Assembly (NCBI GenBank): GCA_002837195.1
Contig: KZ478063.1
Coordinates: 252,584-316,583 of the forward strand
DNA: 64,000 nucleotides
Reading direction: 5' to 3'
Source of the DNA: Enterobacterales bacterium CwR94
GTDB lineage: Bacteria > Pseudomonadota > Gammaproteobacteria > Enterobacterales > Enterobacteriaceae
In this document: positions 8,539 through 17,011 of the stretch, piece by piece
How positions within the stretch are numbered: the stretch's first letter is position 1
How the letters are laid out: every line of letters begins with the position of its first letter
Program-made: the position numbers and the translations under genes
The notes under the pieces: model-generated
Told to the model about the DNA's origin: nothing
The model's database searches: none
What the model saw: the letters and a program-made list of their open reading frames with translations, nothing else

Positions 8539-9426
8539 CTACTTCTTACCCGCTTCAAACAACGGAATCTGTTCACCGGTGATGTAACGCTTACGCAGCT
8601 TGGCGGAAAGCACATCCATCGTCATGACGACGGCAACCAACACCAGCGTGATAAACATCACCACATCCCAGTTCCACAAGCGCATGTTTTCCGCATACAC
8701 CAGACCCACGCCGCCTGCGCCAACAAAACCGAGCACCGACGCTGAACGGGTGTTGGATTCCAACTGATACAGACTCAGCGCCAGAAACGCCGGGAAGGAT
8801 TGGGTGAAAATGGCAAAGCGGTGGCGTTGCACGGGCCGGGCACCCACGGCGGCCAGGCCACGGTTGGGATTTTTATCGACTGCTTCATGGCCCTCTGCAT
8901 AAAGTTTGCCGAGCAGGCCGACATCCTGCACGATAATGGCCAGCACACCCGCCAGTGGCCCCATCCCGACTGCACGCACAAAGATCAGCCCCCAAATGGC
9001 CATATCAATGCCACGCAACACGTCCAGAATGCGTCTCACCACACTGGCGATGGGGCGTAATCCACGCGAAGACATCACATTGCGGGCGGCCAGGAACGAC
9101 AGCGGCAGCGCGATCACGGTGGCGGTCAGCGTGCCGGAAAACACGATTGCCAGCGTGATAAAGATTTGGCTAAAGTAGTAGGCAAACGGCCAGTTCGCCA
9201 CATCATGCCAAACAAACATGCGCACAAAATAGCGGCCAATTTGTTCGCTGCCTGTGATTATCTGCGCCCAACTGATGCCGAACATCCAAAAGAACAGCAC
9301 GTAGTAAAGCAGTATCGCACCGGCAATGATGCCCACCCGGCGCAAATAGCGTTGCTGTGCTGAAAACAGCGCCTGATGCTGCGTTTTCATGACAGCAATG
9401 TTTTCACTGTTGGCGATGCCGATCAT
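8539..9426 (-). CDS. phnE: Phosphonate ABC transporter permease, second copy
   Basis: Inner-membrane permease of the phosphonate importer, 295 residues, about six hydrophobic segments. The cytoplasmic coupling (EAA-like) loop is RGLAAVGARPVQRHRFAIF followed by the hallmark LGFVGAGGVGLVY. Its ATG overlaps the stop of the upstream phnE as ATGA, so the pair is co-translated. The two PhnE proteins differ enough to form a heterodimeric channel rather than being a recent duplication. This is the last gene of the phn locus; downstream lies a hairpin-rich repeat cluster. Confidence 0.9.
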   Translation of the reverse strand: MIGIANSENIAVMKTQHQALFSAQQRYLRRVGIIAGAILLYYVLFFWMFGISWAQIITGSEQIGRYFVRMFVWHDVANWPFAYYFSQIFITLAIVFSGTLTATVIALPLSFLAARNVMSSRGLRPIASVVRRILDVLRGIDMAIWGLIFVRAVGMGPLAGVLAIIVQDVGLLGKLYAEGHEAVDKNPNRGLAAVGARPVQRHRFAIFTQSFPAFLALSLYQLESNTRSASVLGFVGAGGVGLVYAENMRLWNWDVVMFITLVLVAVVMTMDVLSAKLRKRYITGEQIPLFEAGKK

Positions 9427-10289
9427 ACGTTGCCCTCCACGACGCGTTTACGTACGCGGCCTGACAGATTATCCAGCAGGGTGACCACCACGATAATCAG
9501 CAGCAGGGTCATGCTGACCTGATCGTAGCGATCCAATTTGATATTGGTCATCAGCTCCTGACCAATGCCCCCCGCACCGACCAAACCCAGAATGGTGGAC
9601 TGGCGGAAGTTAATCTCCAGACGCATAAATCCGTAGGAGAGAAAAATAGGCTTTACCTGTGGCCAAAATGCAAAGCGCATCCGTTGCAGGCGATTGGCGC
9701 CACAGGCGGCCAGGCCACGCACCGGTTTATCTGATGCGCCTTCAATGGCTTCATAAAATAGCTTGGTCAGGCTGCCGATGGTGTGCAGTGCCAACGCCAT
9801 AAAGCCGGGGATCACGCCCACGCCAAAGGCCATAACAAACATCACCGCCCACGCCAGTTCTGGCATCGTGCGCAGAAAGGCGACCACCGTACGAATGCCC
9901 ACGCGCAAAGTGACGGGCGTCCCCGTATTGCCAGCGGCAAAAAAAGCCAACACGGCCGCGATGGCAACGGAGAACAGCGTCGCGGCTAACGCCAGATTCA
10001 AGGTTTCCCACACCAATGGGAGTTGCAGATGTAACCGGTAGCCCCAATAGGCCAGCGATCCTTCGGTTTTACCATCGGCAAACAGCAGTGGAAGATGCAA
10101 TACCGGCAGCGTGCGCAGCAGGTAGTCGAACATGTTGGGCAGCGCTTCCCACAGGCGGGCAATGCTGAATTCGCTGTAGTAACCGGAGAGAAGGTAGAGT
10201 GCCAGCAGCGTTGCAGACCAGAGGAAGGTGTCGCGCTTTTGGCGACCACGCACCTGCTGATAATACTGCTCAAATTCGGAATGGGTCAT
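9423..10289 (-). CDS. phnE: Phosphonate ABC transporter permease, first copy
   Basis: First of two tandem PhnE permeases, 288 residues from the ATG at 10289 (MTHSEFEQYYQQ), which has AGGAT about 8 nt upstream; an upstream in-frame TTG at 10304 is less likely. Coupling loop RGLAACGANRLQRMRFAFW and LGLVGAGGIGQELM mark the PhnE family. Works with PhnC (ATPase) and PhnD (periplasmic binding protein). It is separated from phnD by 73 bp containing a strong hairpin, which may lower expression of the permeases relative to the binding protein. Confidence 0.9.
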   Translation of the reverse strand: MTHSEFEQYYQQVRGRQKRDTFLWSATLLALYLLSGYYSEFSIARLWEALPNMFDYLLRTLPVLHLPLLFADGKTEGSLAYWGYRLHLQLPLVWETLNLALAATLFSVAIAAVLAFFAAGNTGTPVTLRVGIRTVVAFLRTMPELAWAVMFVMAFGVGVIPGFMALALHTIGSLTKLFYEAIEGASDKPVRGLAACGANRLQRMRFAFWPQVKPIFLSYGFMRLEINFRQSTILGLVGAGGIGQELMTNIKLDRYDQVSMTLLLIIVVVTLLDNLSGRVRKRVVEGNV

Positions 10290-10311
10290 CAAGAGATCCT
10301 GCAAAGGCTAG

Positions 10312-10347
10312 CGGTCTCCTTTCCTGCGTGCGCAAGAAAGGAGACCG
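10312..10347 (-). repeat. Strong intercistronic hairpin between phnD and phnE
   Basis: A perfect 12-bp inverted repeat, CGGTCTCCTTTC (10312-10323) and GAAAGGAGACCG (10336-10347), with an inner TGCG/CGCA extension giving a nearly continuous long stem. No T-run follows on the minus strand, so it is not an ordinary terminator. It lies just after phnD and before the first phnE, a placement where such structures protect the upstream binding-protein mRNA from 3' decay. Confidence 0.8.
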
Positions 10348-10362
10348 AGGGCGACGGAGAAA

Positions 10363-11295
10363 TTACGAACGGCCGTCTTTCTTCAATGATGCTTTCATAT
10401 CAATGATGTTCTGGTAATCCGCAACGGTGGCTTCACCGATATGCTGGGTTCCGCCCATCGCTTTGATAAAGCAGTCATGGTGTTCTTTATCCAGCTTCTT
10501 GATTGCCGCAACCAGTTTAGGTTTGAAATCGGCATCCAGTTTGTTGCTCACCAGGATTGGGCCATTCGGGATCAGATCGGATTGCCAGATGATGCGGATT
10601 TTTTTCATCAGATCCGGCTGATCCATCTTCATCATGCGCGTAAACGCACCTGCGGTGTAGCCTTCATCATAGTTACCGACCATGGAGGTCCAGGTCACGG
10701 CACCTTCGAACTGTCCGTTCAGTACGCCGAGGATGTCTTGCTCGTGACCGCCAGAGAAGGTAACGCTGCCGAAGAAGCCTTTGTATTTGTCGTCAACGTT
10801 GCCGCCGAACAGTTTCTTAAAGGCCTGGTCTGGCATCAGGTAACCAGACGTCGAATCCTGATCCGCCATACCGAAGGATTTGCCTTTCAGATCTTCCAGC
10901 TTCTTATACGGGCTGTCGGCTTTAACGATCACCACAGAGTGATAACCTCTGGAGTTATCTTTGTCATCAACCGCGATGCCCACCACATCAACGGCTTTTG
11001 GATCTTCTAACACCACAGAGGCAAAAGACGAAGGTGACATGCTTAATACCATGTCGACTTTGCCGCCCAACAAGCCCTGAATCACACCGGAGTAGTCAGA
11101 GGAGTTACGCAGTTTGGTGTCAGTCCCCAGTTCCTTATCAAAAAATTCTTTTACGCACTGGTTATCACCAATCTGCTGGGTGGCGTTTTGGCCACCCAGA
11201 ATGCCCAGATTCAGCTCTTTCGGCGTCGCTGCGTGTGCAGCGTTGATGGCAATCAGCGAACCGATCAGTGCGGTAAGTGTGGCTACTTTTTTCAT
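10363..11295 (-). CDS. phnD: Phosphonate-binding periplasmic protein PhnD
   Basis: Periplasmic solute-binding protein feeding the PhnE/PhnE/PhnC importer. 310 residues with a Sec signal peptide (MKKVATLTALIGSLIAINAA, cleavage likely after HAA or AHA) and PhnD-type features: SDYSGVIQGLLGGKVDM, GYHSVVIVKADSP and DQDSTSGYLMPDQAF, the last forming the phosphonate pocket. It is shorter than E. coli PhnD (about 338 residues) and clearly different in sequence; it looks more like PhnD of phnCDE1E2 systems in alphaproteobacteria. Ligand preference may therefore differ. Spaced 25 nt from phnC. Confidence 0.88.
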   Translation of the reverse strand: MKKVATLTALIGSLIAINAAHAATPKELNLGILGGQNATQQIGDNQCVKEFFDKELGTDTKLRNSSDYSGVIQGLLGGKVDMVLSMSPSSFASVVLEDPKAVDVVGIAVDDKDNSRGYHSVVIVKADSPYKKLEDLKGKSFGMADQDSTSGYLMPDQAFKKLFGGNVDDKYKGFFGSVTFSGGHEQDILGVLNGQFEGAVTWTSMVGNYDEGYTAGAFTRMMKMDQPDLMKKIRIIWQSDLIPNGPILVSNKLDADFKPKLVAAIKKLDKEHHDCFIKAMGGTQHIGEATVADYQNIIDMKASLKKDGRS

Positions 11296-11320
11296 TGCTG
11301 CGTCCGTTATCCAAAAAAGG

Positions 11321-12154
11321 TTAATTGAGTTGATTCAGTTCTTCACCATACAACTGGTGAAGCAGGTCTTCGTTTAGCTCCGATGGGTGTCCATCAAAGA
11401 TAATTTTGCCGTGCGCAATGCCAATCGCACGGGTGCAGTAGGTTTTCACCAGTTCAACCGAGTGCAGGTTAACCATCACGCTAATGCCGTTTTCGCTCAC
11501 CTGACGCAGCACATCCATAATGCGGCGCGTGTTTTTCGGGTCCAGTGAGGCAACCGGTTCATCGGCTAACAGGATCTGCGGGTTTTGCATCAAGGCGCGG
11601 CAAATCGCCACGCGTTGCATCTGACCGCCGGAGAGGTGTTCAGCACGTTGCAGCGCCTGTGGCAACATGTTGAGCCACTCCAGCAAACTGATGGCACGCG
11701 CCCGGTCTTCATCGGAGAACACTTTGAAAAAGGATTTCAGCGTAGAGGTTTGGCTGAGGCGTCCGAGCAGGACATTGGTGAGTACATCAAGACGCGGGAC
11801 CAGACAAAAATCCTGGAAGATCATGCCGCATTCGCTGCGCCACTGGCGCATTTGACGACTGTTTAACTCAACAATATTCTGCTGTGAACCGTCATCGCGG
11901 AGATTGACGATTTCGCCTCCGCTGGCGGGGATCGTGCCATTCAACACATGCAGCAAGGTGGATTTGCCCGCCCCTGAGCGCCCAATCACGGCCACCAGTT
12001 CGCCTGCGTGCAAATCAAAATTGATGTCCTGCAATACCTTCTGTTGCCCGTTATAGGCTTTGAACAGTCCGTTGACCGCCAACACTTTGCGCTGGGCTGC
12101 CCAGACCGGTTGCGGTTGCTCAACCGCTGCGGCTTTTAACATTGCCTGTGCCAT
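11321..12154 (-). CDS. phnC: Phosphonate ABC transporter ATP-binding protein PhnC
   Basis: ATPase of the phosphonate importer, 277 residues, cytoplasmic face of the inner membrane. Walker [17 protein letters not shown], signature [15 protein letters not shown] and Walker [13 protein letters not shown] are intact; H-loop MVNLHSVE follows. The N terminus carries about 25 extra residues before the usual start of the fold; an internal start near [11 protein letters not shown] is possible but no better ATG is seen. First gene of a phnC-D-E-E unit with its own PhoB-box promoter, 112 bp downstream of phnP. Confidence 0.92.
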   Translation of the reverse strand: MAQAMLKAAAVEQPQPVWAAQRKVLAVNGLFKAYNGQQKVLQDINFDLHAGELVAVIGRSGAGKSTLLHVLNGTIPASGGEIVNLRDDGSQQNIVELNSRQMRQWRSECGMIFQDFCLVPRLDVLTNVLLGRLSQTSTLKSFFKVFSDEDRARAISLLEWLNMLPQALQRAEHLSGGQMQRVAICRALMQNPQILLADEPVASLDPKNTRRIMDVLRQVSENGISVMVNLHSVELVKTYCTRAIGIAHGKIIFDGHPSELNEDLLHQLYGEELNQLN

Positions 12155-12196
12155 GGTGTGTCCTGTGGAAAATGCGTCGCTAACCTGTGAGTGCCC

Positions 12197-12254
12197 CTAT
12201 TAAGGGCGAGGCGTATGACGCATTGATGACAGAAAAGTCATAAAAAGATGACGC
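12197..12254 (-). promoter_or_regulatory. PhoB box array and promoter of phnCDEE
   Basis: On the minus strand four heptamers stand in exact 11-bp register: GCGTCAT (12254-12248), TTATGAC (12243-12237), CTGTCAT (12232-12226) and GCGTCAT (12221-12215). The third is a perfect PhoB half-site, and the third plus fourth form a near-consensus Pho box. A TAATAG -10 element (12202-12197) follows at the spacing expected when PhoB replaces the -35 region. The array implies phosphate-starvation control of the importer independent of the phnF promoter. Confidence 0.75.
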
Positions 12255-12265
12255 TGCAATGGCGT

Positions 12266-13015
12266 TTAAATGGCAATCGACTGCCCGTCAAAAGCCGCAG
12301 AAATTCCCGCGGGTAAAACGTTGTGCATCAACCAGTTATCCATTTCATGGCTTAGGTGCGTTAACCACAATTGGTCTGGGTGTAAGGCATCACGGATCGC
12401 CAGAGCGTGGGTCACGTCGTTGTGATTGCGGGGTTCATCGACTTGTGGCGGGTGGCTGCAATCTAACACCAGACCGTGCAGATGGAATTGCCGCAGGTAG
12501 GCTTCACTGTCGGGCGGCAGTCCTACCGTGTCGGTGAGATAGGCCAATCGTCGATGGCCGACTTCCAGCAGATAACCAAAGGTCAGTTTTGAGTGCTGTA
12601 ACGGAATAGGGGTGACGGTTAAGCGCCCAAATTGCACCGGTTCAAAGGGGATCAAAAACGGCTGGAATTGTAGCATCCCCGGATGCCGATACAGATCGTC
12701 GCAGCCCTGCGTATCCGGTGGGCTGTATACCGGAATCGAAGGGCCGAGTCCCCAACGCAGTGAGAACAGGCCTGCAACGTGATCCATATGGTAGTGGGTG
12801 ACCAGAATGCGAGACAGTTCACCGGGCTGAAAGCGGTGTTCTAAATGCGCCAGTCCGGCATCAATCAGCGTTTTTTCTCCCTCCACTTCGATCAGCGCGC
12901 TGGTGGCTGCCCGTCGGCGTGCGGGATTTTGGCGCGCGCGCAGACAGGCGGCACAATCGCAACCAAATACGGGGACCTGACGAACATCGCCTGTACCCAG
13001 AAAGGTCATATTCAT
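12266..13015 (-). CDS. phnP: Phosphoribosyl cyclic phosphodiesterase PhnP
   Basis: Metallo-beta-lactamase-fold enzyme that opens 5-phosphoribosyl 1,2-cyclic phosphate, the product of C-P lyase. 249 residues from the ATG at 13015, which overlaps the phnN stop as ATGA. Metal ligands HYHMDH lie near residue 79; FGCDCAAC near residue 20 is the Cys zinc site typical of PhnP; LDCSHPP and THLSHEMDNW complete the family pattern. In E. coli phnO separates phnN and phnP; here phnO is absent and the two are coupled. Last gene of the lyase unit. Confidence 0.92.
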   Translation of the reverse strand: MNMTFLGTGDVRQVPVFGCDCAACLRARQNPARRRAATSALIEVEGEKTLIDAGLAHLEHRFQPGELSRILVTHYHMDHVAGLFSLRWGLGPSIPVYSPPDTQGCDDLYRHPGMLQFQPFLIPFEPVQFGRLTVTPIPLQHSKLTFGYLLEVGHRRLAYLTDTVGLPPDSEAYLRQFHLHGLVLDCSHPPQVDEPRNHNDVTHALAIRDALHPDQLWLTHLSHEMDNWLMHNVLPAGISAAFDGQSIAI

Positions 13016-13548
13016 GGTGGAGTTCCTAGCAAGCGACAAAACGCGTGCAGCGTCTCGCTCAGTGCGCCGTCGTTACTGAGGCGCTGTACGCCAGCAGGCA
13101 GCGGTGTGGCAGCACGCTGCAGGCGCTGGGTGATTTGTGCCTCATCCTCACGCCCGCGTGCGCGCAAACGTGCTTCCAGCACAGGCAGCGACACCTGCAG
13201 GGCGATTGGTAACAGATGCTGACCATAACGCGCCTCGGCGTGCTGCAAGTGCCAACGTGAGCCGTTCACTAACACATCTAAGCCGCGTGATAACCAAAGG
13301 TCGATTTCCACGCCCAGCCCGTAAGAGTGCTGATGCGCCTGCCAGTGCAGGCTAAACAAGCCTTGCTGCTGGCGGCGAAGAAATTCGGCTTCGCTGAGGG
13401 CGATATGGTTCTCCCCTCCGGCATTGGCGGCACGGGTGATATAACGATGTGCGACCAACAAACCCGATGGCGGAGATTCGCGCAGCGCCTGCAACAGGCT
13501 GTCTTTGCCTGACCCCGATGCCCCCATTAACCAAATGAGGCGCGCCAT
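13012..13548 (-). CDS. phnN: Ribose 1,5-bisphosphokinase PhnN
   Basis: Converts ribose 1,5-bisphosphate to PRPP with ATP, the final step by which the ribose moiety from the C-P lyase pathway is recovered. 178 residues; guanylate-kinase-like P-loop WLMGASGSGKDSLLQALR near residue 6 and the lid segment RYITRAANAGGENHIALSE. The ATG overlaps the phnM stop (TAATG), and its stop overlaps phnP. Full length. Confidence 0.93.
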   Translation of the reverse strand: MARLIWLMGASGSGKDSLLQALRESPPSGLLVAHRYITRAANAGGENHIALSEAEFLRRQQQGLFSLHWQAHQHSYGLGVEIDLWLSRGLDVLVNGSRWHLQHAEARYGQHLLPIALQVSLPVLEARLRARGREDEAQITQRLQRAATPLPAGVQRLSNDGALSETLHAFCRLLGTPP

Positions 13549-14684
13549 TACCAGACCATCCGCCCTTGCGCCCAGACGCGTTGAATATGCACCTGCGCCT
13601 GCGCTTTTTTCACCAGCACCAGATCGGCGCGCTTGCCCTCGGCAATCACGCCACGATCGTGCAGACCAATCGCCTGTGCGGGATTGCGGGTGACAAGGGC
13701 TATCGCCGCGGGGAGATCAAAAGCGTTTTCTTCGTCCCACGCGAGACGAAACGCAGCATCCAGCAGGCTGGCGGGATAGTAGTCAGAGGACAAAATATCC
13801 AGCAGGCCTTTGGCGGCCAGTTCATGGGCCGCGACGTTGCCGGAGTGCGAACCGCCACGCACAATATTCGGTGCGCCCATCAACACCTGCATATGCTGCT
13901 CACGGGAAGCGATAGCGGCTTCTATCGTGGTCGGGAATTCCGCAATGGCGCTGCCCACTTCCTGTGATTCCATCACATGGGCCGCTGTAGCGTCGTCGTG
14001 GCTGGCAATCGGGATCTGTAACTCGCGACAACGTTGGGCAATCGCCAGACGATTCGGCCGTGACCACTGCTCCGCCAGGCGGATCTGATCGGCCTCATAG
14101 GCATCCATTTCGCTGTTGCTTAGCGCATATTTGCCCTGGAAATATTCGCGATACTTTTGCAGGGAAACATACTGGCGCTGGCCTGGCGAGTGATCCATCA
14201 GTGAGACCAGCGACAGGGCGGGCAGGTGGCTTAAGGCTTCAAACAGTTCGACGGTGGTGGCGTTGGGCAGTTCGCAGCGCAAGTGGATACGATGTTCCGC
14301 GCGATTAAGTCCATGTTGTTCCGCATGGTGGATCGCGCCAATCATTTTCTCCAAATTCTCCATACGGTGGCCGCCATCACGCACATCACCCACGCCAATC
14401 GCGTCCAACACGGTCGTGATCCCGCTGGCGACCATCAACGCATCGTGGCTGCTCATGGCAGAGTGTGCAGGCCAGCTCACCTTGGGACGCGGCGTGAAAA
14501 ACTTGTCGAGATTATCGGTATGCAGCTCGACCATGCCCGGCATCAGCCAGCCGCCTTCGCCGTCAATGGCGGCGGGTGACTGGCTCGGGGTTTCGCTGAA
14601 AGCATGAATCACGCCATCTTGCACCGCCAGTGAACCGCTCACGACTTCATTTTCTAAAACCAGTTGGACGTTATTGATGATCAT
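13548..14684 (-). CDS. phnM: Phosphoribosyl triphosphate diphosphatase PhnM
   Basis: Amidohydrolase-fold enzyme that removes pyrophosphate from alpha-D-ribose 1-methylphosphonate 5-triphosphate, making the substrate of PhnJ. 378 residues; metal-binding elements [12 protein letters not shown] near residue 50, [17 protein letters not shown] and [10 protein letters not shown] are present as in E. coli PhnM. The start overlaps the phnL stop as ATGA, and the stop overlaps phnN. Complete. Confidence 0.94.
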   Translation of the reverse strand: MIINNVQLVLENEVVSGSLAVQDGVIHAFSETPSQSPAAIDGEGGWLMPGMVELHTDNLDKFFTPRPKVSWPAHSAMSSHDALMVASGITTVLDAIGVGDVRDGGHRMENLEKMIGAIHHAEQHGLNRAEHRIHLRCELPNATTVELFEALSHLPALSLVSLMDHSPGQRQYVSLQKYREYFQGKYALSNSEMDAYEADQIRLAEQWSRPNRLAIAQRCRELQIPIASHDDATAAHVMESQEVGSAIAEFPTTIEAAIASREQHMQVLMGAPNIVRGGSHSGNVAAHELAAKGLLDILSSDYYPASLLDAAFRLAWDEENAFDLPAAIALVTRNPAQAIGLHDRGVIAEGKRADLVLVKKAQAQVHIQRVWAQGRMVW

Positions 14685-15385
14685 GACGCCATCTCCGTTG
14701 CGGCGGGCTGCATAACATGTAAACGATCGGCAATGCGATCCCGCACGGCCTCATCATGAAAAATACCCACAATCGCGGCACCGCGGGCGCGTGCTTCTTC
14801 GATTAATCCCACCACCGCCGCGCTATTGGTACTGTCCAGCGAGGCAGTCGGTTCATCCAGTAGCAAAATCGGATAGTCCGCTATAAAGCCGCGTGCAATG
14901 TTGACGCGCTGCTGCTCGCCGCCGGAAAACGTGGAAGGTGCCAGTGACCACAGGCGCTCCGGGACATTCAGACGGGTCAGTAATGCACGGGCGCGTTCGG
15001 CGCTGGCCTCACGTGACTCACCGCGCTCCAGCAGAGGCTGCATCACCACATCCAGCGTTGAGATTCGTGGAATCACACGCAGAAACTGACTGACCCAGCC
15101 GATGGTGTCACGACGCAGGCGTAAAATATGACGCGCAGGCGCACTGACTAAATCAATCCACTGGCCGTTTTCATTTATCCAGATATGGCCGCTGTCTGGC
15201 TGATAATTGGCATACAACGAACGTAGCAACGTCGATTTTCCGCTGCCTGAGTGTCCGTGCAGCACCACGCACTCGCCTGCTTTCACTTCCAGGGAGGCAT
15301 GGCTTAATACCGGCAACACGGCGTCGCGCTGGTTGTGCAGCACAAAGGTTTTCGACAGATTTTCAACACGCAGTAATGTGTTCAT
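14681..15385 (-). CDS. phnL: C-P lyase accessory ATP-binding protein PhnL
   Basis: ABC-type ATPase without membrane partner, 234 residues, required for C-P lyase function and found associated with PhnK on the lyase core. Walker [17 protein letters not shown], signature [16 protein letters not shown] and Walker [13 protein letters not shown] are intact. It begins 23 nt after the phnK stop and overlaps phnM by ATGA. Confidence 0.94.
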   Translation of the reverse strand: MNTLLRVENLSKTFVLHNQRDAVLPVLSHASLEVKAGECVVLHGHSGSGKSTLLRSLYANYQPDSGHIWINENGQWIDLVSAPARHILRLRRDTIGWVSQFLRVIPRISTLDVVMQPLLERGESREASAERARALLTRLNVPERLWSLAPSTFSGGEQQRVNIARGFIADYPILLLDEPTASLDSTNSAAVVGLIEEARARGAAIVGIFHDEAVRDRIADRLHVMQPAATEMAS

Positions 15386-15408
15386 AAGGATCCTGTGCAG
15401 ATAAGCGC

Positions 15409-16170
15409 TTAGCTCAATACCGATGACACCAGCAACTGGGTATAAGGATGATGGGGATCGTCCAGCACGCGATCGGTGAGACCGCTTTCCACCACTTCGC
15501 CCTGTTTCATGACCAGCAGGCGATGCGCTAACAGCCGGGCAACTCCCAGATCATGGGTGACAATCACCACGGCCAGGTTCAAATCGCGAACCAGGCTACG
15601 CAAGAGATCCAGCAAGCGAGCCTGCACCGAGACATCCAGGCCTCCGGTGGGCTCATCCATAAATACCAGCTTCGGATGGGTCACCAGATTGCGGGCAATC
15701 TGCAAGCGCTGCTGCATGCCACCGGAAAAGGTGGTGGGCAGGTCATCCAGCCGCGACAGCGGGATTTCAACGTCTTGCAACCAGCGGCCAGCGGTTTCCC
15801 GGATCTGGCCATAGTGGCGTCCACCTACCGCCATCAGGCGCTCGCCGATATTCCCGCCCGCCGACACCTGAGGACGTAAGCCATCCATCGGGTATTGATG
15901 CACGACACCCCATTCGGTGCGCAGCAAACGGCGGCGGTCGCTTTCACTCATGCCGTACAAATCCTGGTTTTGATACAGAATGCTGCCTTGTTGCGGGGCC
16001 AGCCGTGCAGACAGCGCTTTTAACAAAGTGGTTTTTCCAGAACCCGATTCGCCCACAATGCCCAGCACTTCGCCGGGAAACAGATCAAAAGTGACGTTCT
16101 CGAACCCTTTGCCGGGGGCGTATAAGTGCGTAAGTCCATCGACCTGCAGCAGGGGTTGTTCAGTGTGCAT
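15409..16170 (-). CDS. phnK: C-P lyase subunit PhnK (ABC ATPase)
   Basis: ABC-type ATPase that docks on the PhnGHIJ core through PhnJ. 253 residues from the ATG at 16170 ([20 protein letters not shown]), which overlaps the end of phnJ by 11 nt; longer in-frame versions would run deep into phnJ and lack family similarity. Walker [21 protein letters not shown], signature [15 protein letters not shown], Walker [13 protein letters not shown]. Near-identical in layout to E. coli PhnK. Confidence 0.93.
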   Translation of the reverse strand: MHTEQPLLQVDGLTHLYAPGKGFENVTFDLFPGEVLGIVGESGSGKTTLLKALSARLAPQQGSILYQNQDLYGMSESDRRRLLRTEWGVVHQYPMDGLRPQVSAGGNIGERLMAVGGRHYGQIRETAGRWLQDVEIPLSRLDDLPTTFSGGMQQRLQIARNLVTHPKLVFMDEPTGGLDVSVQARLLDLLRSLVRDLNLAVVIVTHDLGVARLLAHRLLVMKQGEVVESGLTDRVLDDPHHPYTQLLVSSVLS

Positions 16171-17011
16171 CGCGGTGTGCCTCTTGTTGCTGGTGGCAGT
16201 AATCGGTATCGGAACAAACAAACATGCGGGTGCCGGCGTCATCCATCACCACTTCGTCCAGATAGCTGTCGTGGGAACCGCAAATCGCGCAAGGGGCGTC
16301 CCATGCCTGCACTTCAAACGGGTGATCCTCAAAATCCAGGCTCTCCACTTTGCAGAAGGGGGGCAGCGCATAAATACGTTTTTCACGCCCGGCGCCAAAC
16401 AGTTGCAGCGCGGGCATCATGTGCATCTTCGGATTATCGAATTTGGGAATCGGTGATGGGTCCATCACATAGCGATCATTGATTTTCACCGGATAGGCGT
16501 AGGTGGTCGCGATGTGGCCAAAGCGGGCGATGTCTTCATACAGCTTCACCTGCATGATGCCGTACTCTTCCAGCGCATGCATTTTGCGCGTTTCGGTCTC
16601 GCGCGGCTCAATAAAGCGCAGTGGCTCTGGGATCGGCACCTGAAAAATCAGGATCTGATCGCTTTGCAGCGGCGTTTCCGGGATACGGTGACGGGTTTGA
16701 ATCAGTGAGGCTTCAGGGGTGCGCTCTGTGGTGGCCGCACCGCTCACGCGCTGGAAAAAGCGCCGAATAGACACCGCGTTGGTGGTGTCGTCAGCGCCCT
16801 GGTCAATCACTTTCAGCACGTCGGTTTCACCAATAATACTGGCGGTGATTTGAATGCCGCCGGTACCCCAGCCATAGGGCATCGGCATTTCGCGTCCACC
16901 AAAGGGCACCTGGTAGCCAGGGATCGCCACGGCTTTTAAGATAGCGCGGCGAATCGTGCGCTTGGTTTGCTCATCAAGATAGCCGGGGTTGTAGCCAGTC
17001 AGTTCACTCAC
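16160..17011 (-). CDS. phnJ: Carbon-phosphorus lyase catalytic subunit PhnJ
   Basis: Radical-SAM enzyme that breaks the carbon-phosphorus bond of ribose-1-phosphonate 5-phosphate. 283 residues starting at GTG 17011 (VSELTGYNPGYLDEQTKR), with AGGAGA 9 nt upstream; this start overlaps the phnI stop by 8 nt. Gly32, the glycyl-radical residue, lies in IPGYQVPFGGREMPM. The cysteine cluster is intact: CAICGS, then FVCSDTDYC near the C terminus. An open frame extends further upstream, but it only shadows phnI in another frame. Confidence 0.95.
   Translation of the reverse strand: MSELTGYNPGYLDEQTKRTIRRAILKAVAIPGYQVPFGGREMPMPYGWGTGGIQITASIIGETDVLKVIDQGADDTTNAVSIRRFFQRVSGAATTERTPEASLIQTRHRIPETPLQSDQILIFQVPIPEPLRFIEPRETETRKMHALEEYGIMQVKLYEDIARFGHIATTYAYPVKINDRYVMDPSPIPKFDNPKMHMMPALQLFGAGREKRIYALPPFCKVESLDFEDHPFEVQAWDAPCAICGSHDSYLDEVVMDDAGTRMFVCSDTDYCHQQQEAHRDAH

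Noticed and set aside
8312-8587. Frames through the lplT-phnE repeat cluster encoding Gly/Arg/Pro-rich peptides
   Set aside because: They translate the palindromic repeat; repeated PFTGGGWGRD-like peptides arise from the repeat units, not from a gene.
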